A stretch of DNA of 64,000 nt from contig CAZWVI010000008.1 of NCBI GenBank assembly GCA_964637165.1, positions 22,595 through 86,594 of the forward strand. Reading direction: 5' to 3'. The notes below the pieces were generated by a model. It ran no database searches. It was not told the DNA's origin and saw nothing but the letters and a program-made list of their open reading frames with translations. This document shows, one piece after another, positions 60,507-64,000 of the stretch (positions are counted from its first letter, which is position 1; each line of letters opens with the position of its first letter). A program made the position numbers and the translations under genes. This DNA is from CAZWVI01 sp964637165 (GTDB lineage Bacteria; Planctomycetota; UBA1135).

Positions 60507-60554
60507 AAAAAAGAGAAAGAGGCGTCAAGGAAAACCTTGACGCCTCTTCTGTTT
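60507..60554. terminator. Bidirectional terminator between lexA and the rRNA operon
   Basis: A 12-bp perfect stem, GAGGCGTCAAGG (60519-60530), loop AAAA and CCTTGACGCCTC (60535-60546). On the minus strand a T-rich TTTCTCTTTTTT follows (rRNA operon), on the plus strand TTCTGTTT (lexA). Confidence 0.88.
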
Positions 60555-60555
60555 A

Positions 60556-60667
60556 AAGCCCGGCACTAACCTACTTTCGCGGACGAACCACTATCATCGG
60601 CGGCATTTGCTTAACGACCGTGTTCGGAATGGGAACGGGTGTGACCAAATGCCTATGGGCACCGAGC
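60556..60667 (-). rRNA. rrf: 5S ribosomal RNA
   Basis: The minus strand reads a typical 5S from CTCGGTGCCCATAGGC to GTTAGTGCCGGGCTTT, including the conserved loop segment CCGTTCCCATTCCGAACACG. It is the last gene of the operon. Ends are approximate. Confidence 0.93.
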
Positions 60668-60677
60668 ATGATTAGGT

Positions 60678-60692
60678 GGCAGGAAGTGTAAT
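60678..60692. other. 23S processing stem, 3' arm
   Basis: GGCAGGAAGTGTAAT is exactly complementary to 63759-63773. The arms flank 23S rRNA and would pair in the precursor, as in RNase III processing stems. Confidence 0.75.
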
Positions 60693-60751
60693 TTTCAAGA
60701 TCTTGCAAATCCCCTCAATCCACCGAGCGAACTCAGGGGGATAGAGGAGTA

Positions 60752-63732
<2,981 letters not shown>

Positions 63733-63758
63733 TTATTATTTTGCGCTCGATCTATTCG

Positions 63759-63773
63759 ATTACACTTCCTGCC
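63759..63773. other. 23S processing stem, 5' arm
   Basis: ATTACACTTCCTGCC, the complement of 60678-60692. Confidence 0.75.
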
Positions 63774-63833
63774 TGATTTTTAATGAACTGCGCTGACGAC
63801 CGAGGTCGCGCCCCTCCGTCCCCGTTCAAGGGG

Positions 63834-63909
63834 TGGTGGAGGCGACGGGGCTCGAACCCGTGACCTCTGGCTTGCAAAGCCAGCGCTCTCCCAACTGAGC
63901 TACGCCCCC
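63834..63909 (-). tRNA. alaT: tRNA-Ala (anticodon TGC)
   Basis: The minus strand reads GGGGGCGTAGCTCAGTTGG, anticodon arm TGGCTTTGCAAGCCA with TGC, T arm CGGGTTCGAGCCCCG and acceptor CGCCTCC followed by ACCA, so the CCA end is encoded. It lies in the 16S-23S spacer. Confidence 0.96.
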
Positions 63910-63945
63910 CTATTAAAGGGATGACTAGTAATCCAGTGGTAGAGC

Positions 63946-64000
63946 TGGTGGGCCAAAGAGGATTTGAACCTCTGACCTCCCGCTTATCAGGCGGACGCTC
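63946..64000 (-). tRNA. ileT: tRNA-Ile (anticodon GAT), partial
   Basis: The visible 55 bases include the anticodon arm CCGCCTGATAAGCGG with GAT, the T arm AGAGGTTCAAATCCTCT and a 3' end GGCCCACCA with encoded CCA. The D arm and 5' end are beyond the window. With tRNA-Ala this is the classical Ile-Ala spacer pair of a 16S-23S-5S operon. Confidence 0.95.

Overview
The window is one contiguous stretch of a Gram-negative bacterial chromosome of moderate GC content. An outer membrane with LPS is implied by LpxK, an LpxL-type acyltransferase, HldE, a FadL-type channel, a porin and several lipobox proteins. The mix of secreted FG-GAP, kelch, SUMF1-like and tricorn-type proteins, the extended ribosomal protein S9 and fused SecDF suggest a PVC-group bacterium, perhaps Planctomycetota. 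That placement is inference; the partial rRNA operon would settle it. The region is densely coded, with no gene-free gap above 300 bases. Many genes are translationally coupled through TAATG, ATGA or GTGA overlaps.

Layout: 1-370 is the start of a methylmalonyl-CoA mutase large subunit. Then come a kelch protein, a FadL-type porin and an RluD-type pseudouridine synthase (to 4.6 kb), a SUMF1-domain protein, a degenerate GGDEF protein with YebC, the rplM-rpsI operon, an FtsQ-like gene with a membrane partner, and a Ski2-like helicase (to 13.2 kb). At 13.3-14.5 kb lies a thioredoxin-fold gene with an in-frame TGA exactly where the first redox cysteine should be, a probable selenoprotein with a UGGC active site; a paralogous domain protein follows. 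15.3-21.5 kb holds HD, tandem gamma-glutamylcyclotransferase, MscS, RTX, MAPEG and RlmI genes. 21.6-28.6 kb is a coupled six-gene set: ABC transporter, PDZ lipoprotein, two FG-GAP proteins and a DUF2891-like lipoprotein. 28.7-36.3 kb holds a DUF1579-like protein, a HAD hydrolase, a tricorn-like protease, a duplicated secreted protein and a response regulator-diguanylate cyclase. 36.4-42.9 kb is an envelope operon (sulfatase-fold lipoprotein, LpxK, LpxL-like, deoxyhypusine-synthase-like, HldE, TSUP). Tryptophanase, a DUF2325 protein, RpoZ-like omega, a radical SAM protein, a HAD protein and an M28 peptidase follow. 50-60.5 kb holds a porin, riboflavin synthase, trmD-rplS-secDF, a LysM protein, HflX, NadB and LexA. 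The remainder is a minus-strand rRNA operon (tRNA-Ile, tRNA-Ala, 23S, 5S); its 16S lies beyond the window.

Two sequence-level themes recur. First, at least a dozen genes start 6-7 nt after a TANNNT hexamer with no Shine-Dalgarno sequence, which is what leaderless mRNAs look like; only rplM and trmD show a clear GGAGG. Second, a REP-like palindrome built on the core CTCTGACCC recurs in intergenic positions and twice supplies a gene's stop codon. A 28-residue ORF with a hydrophobic tail sits between a putative LexA operator and lexA and may be an SOS-controlled membrane peptide.
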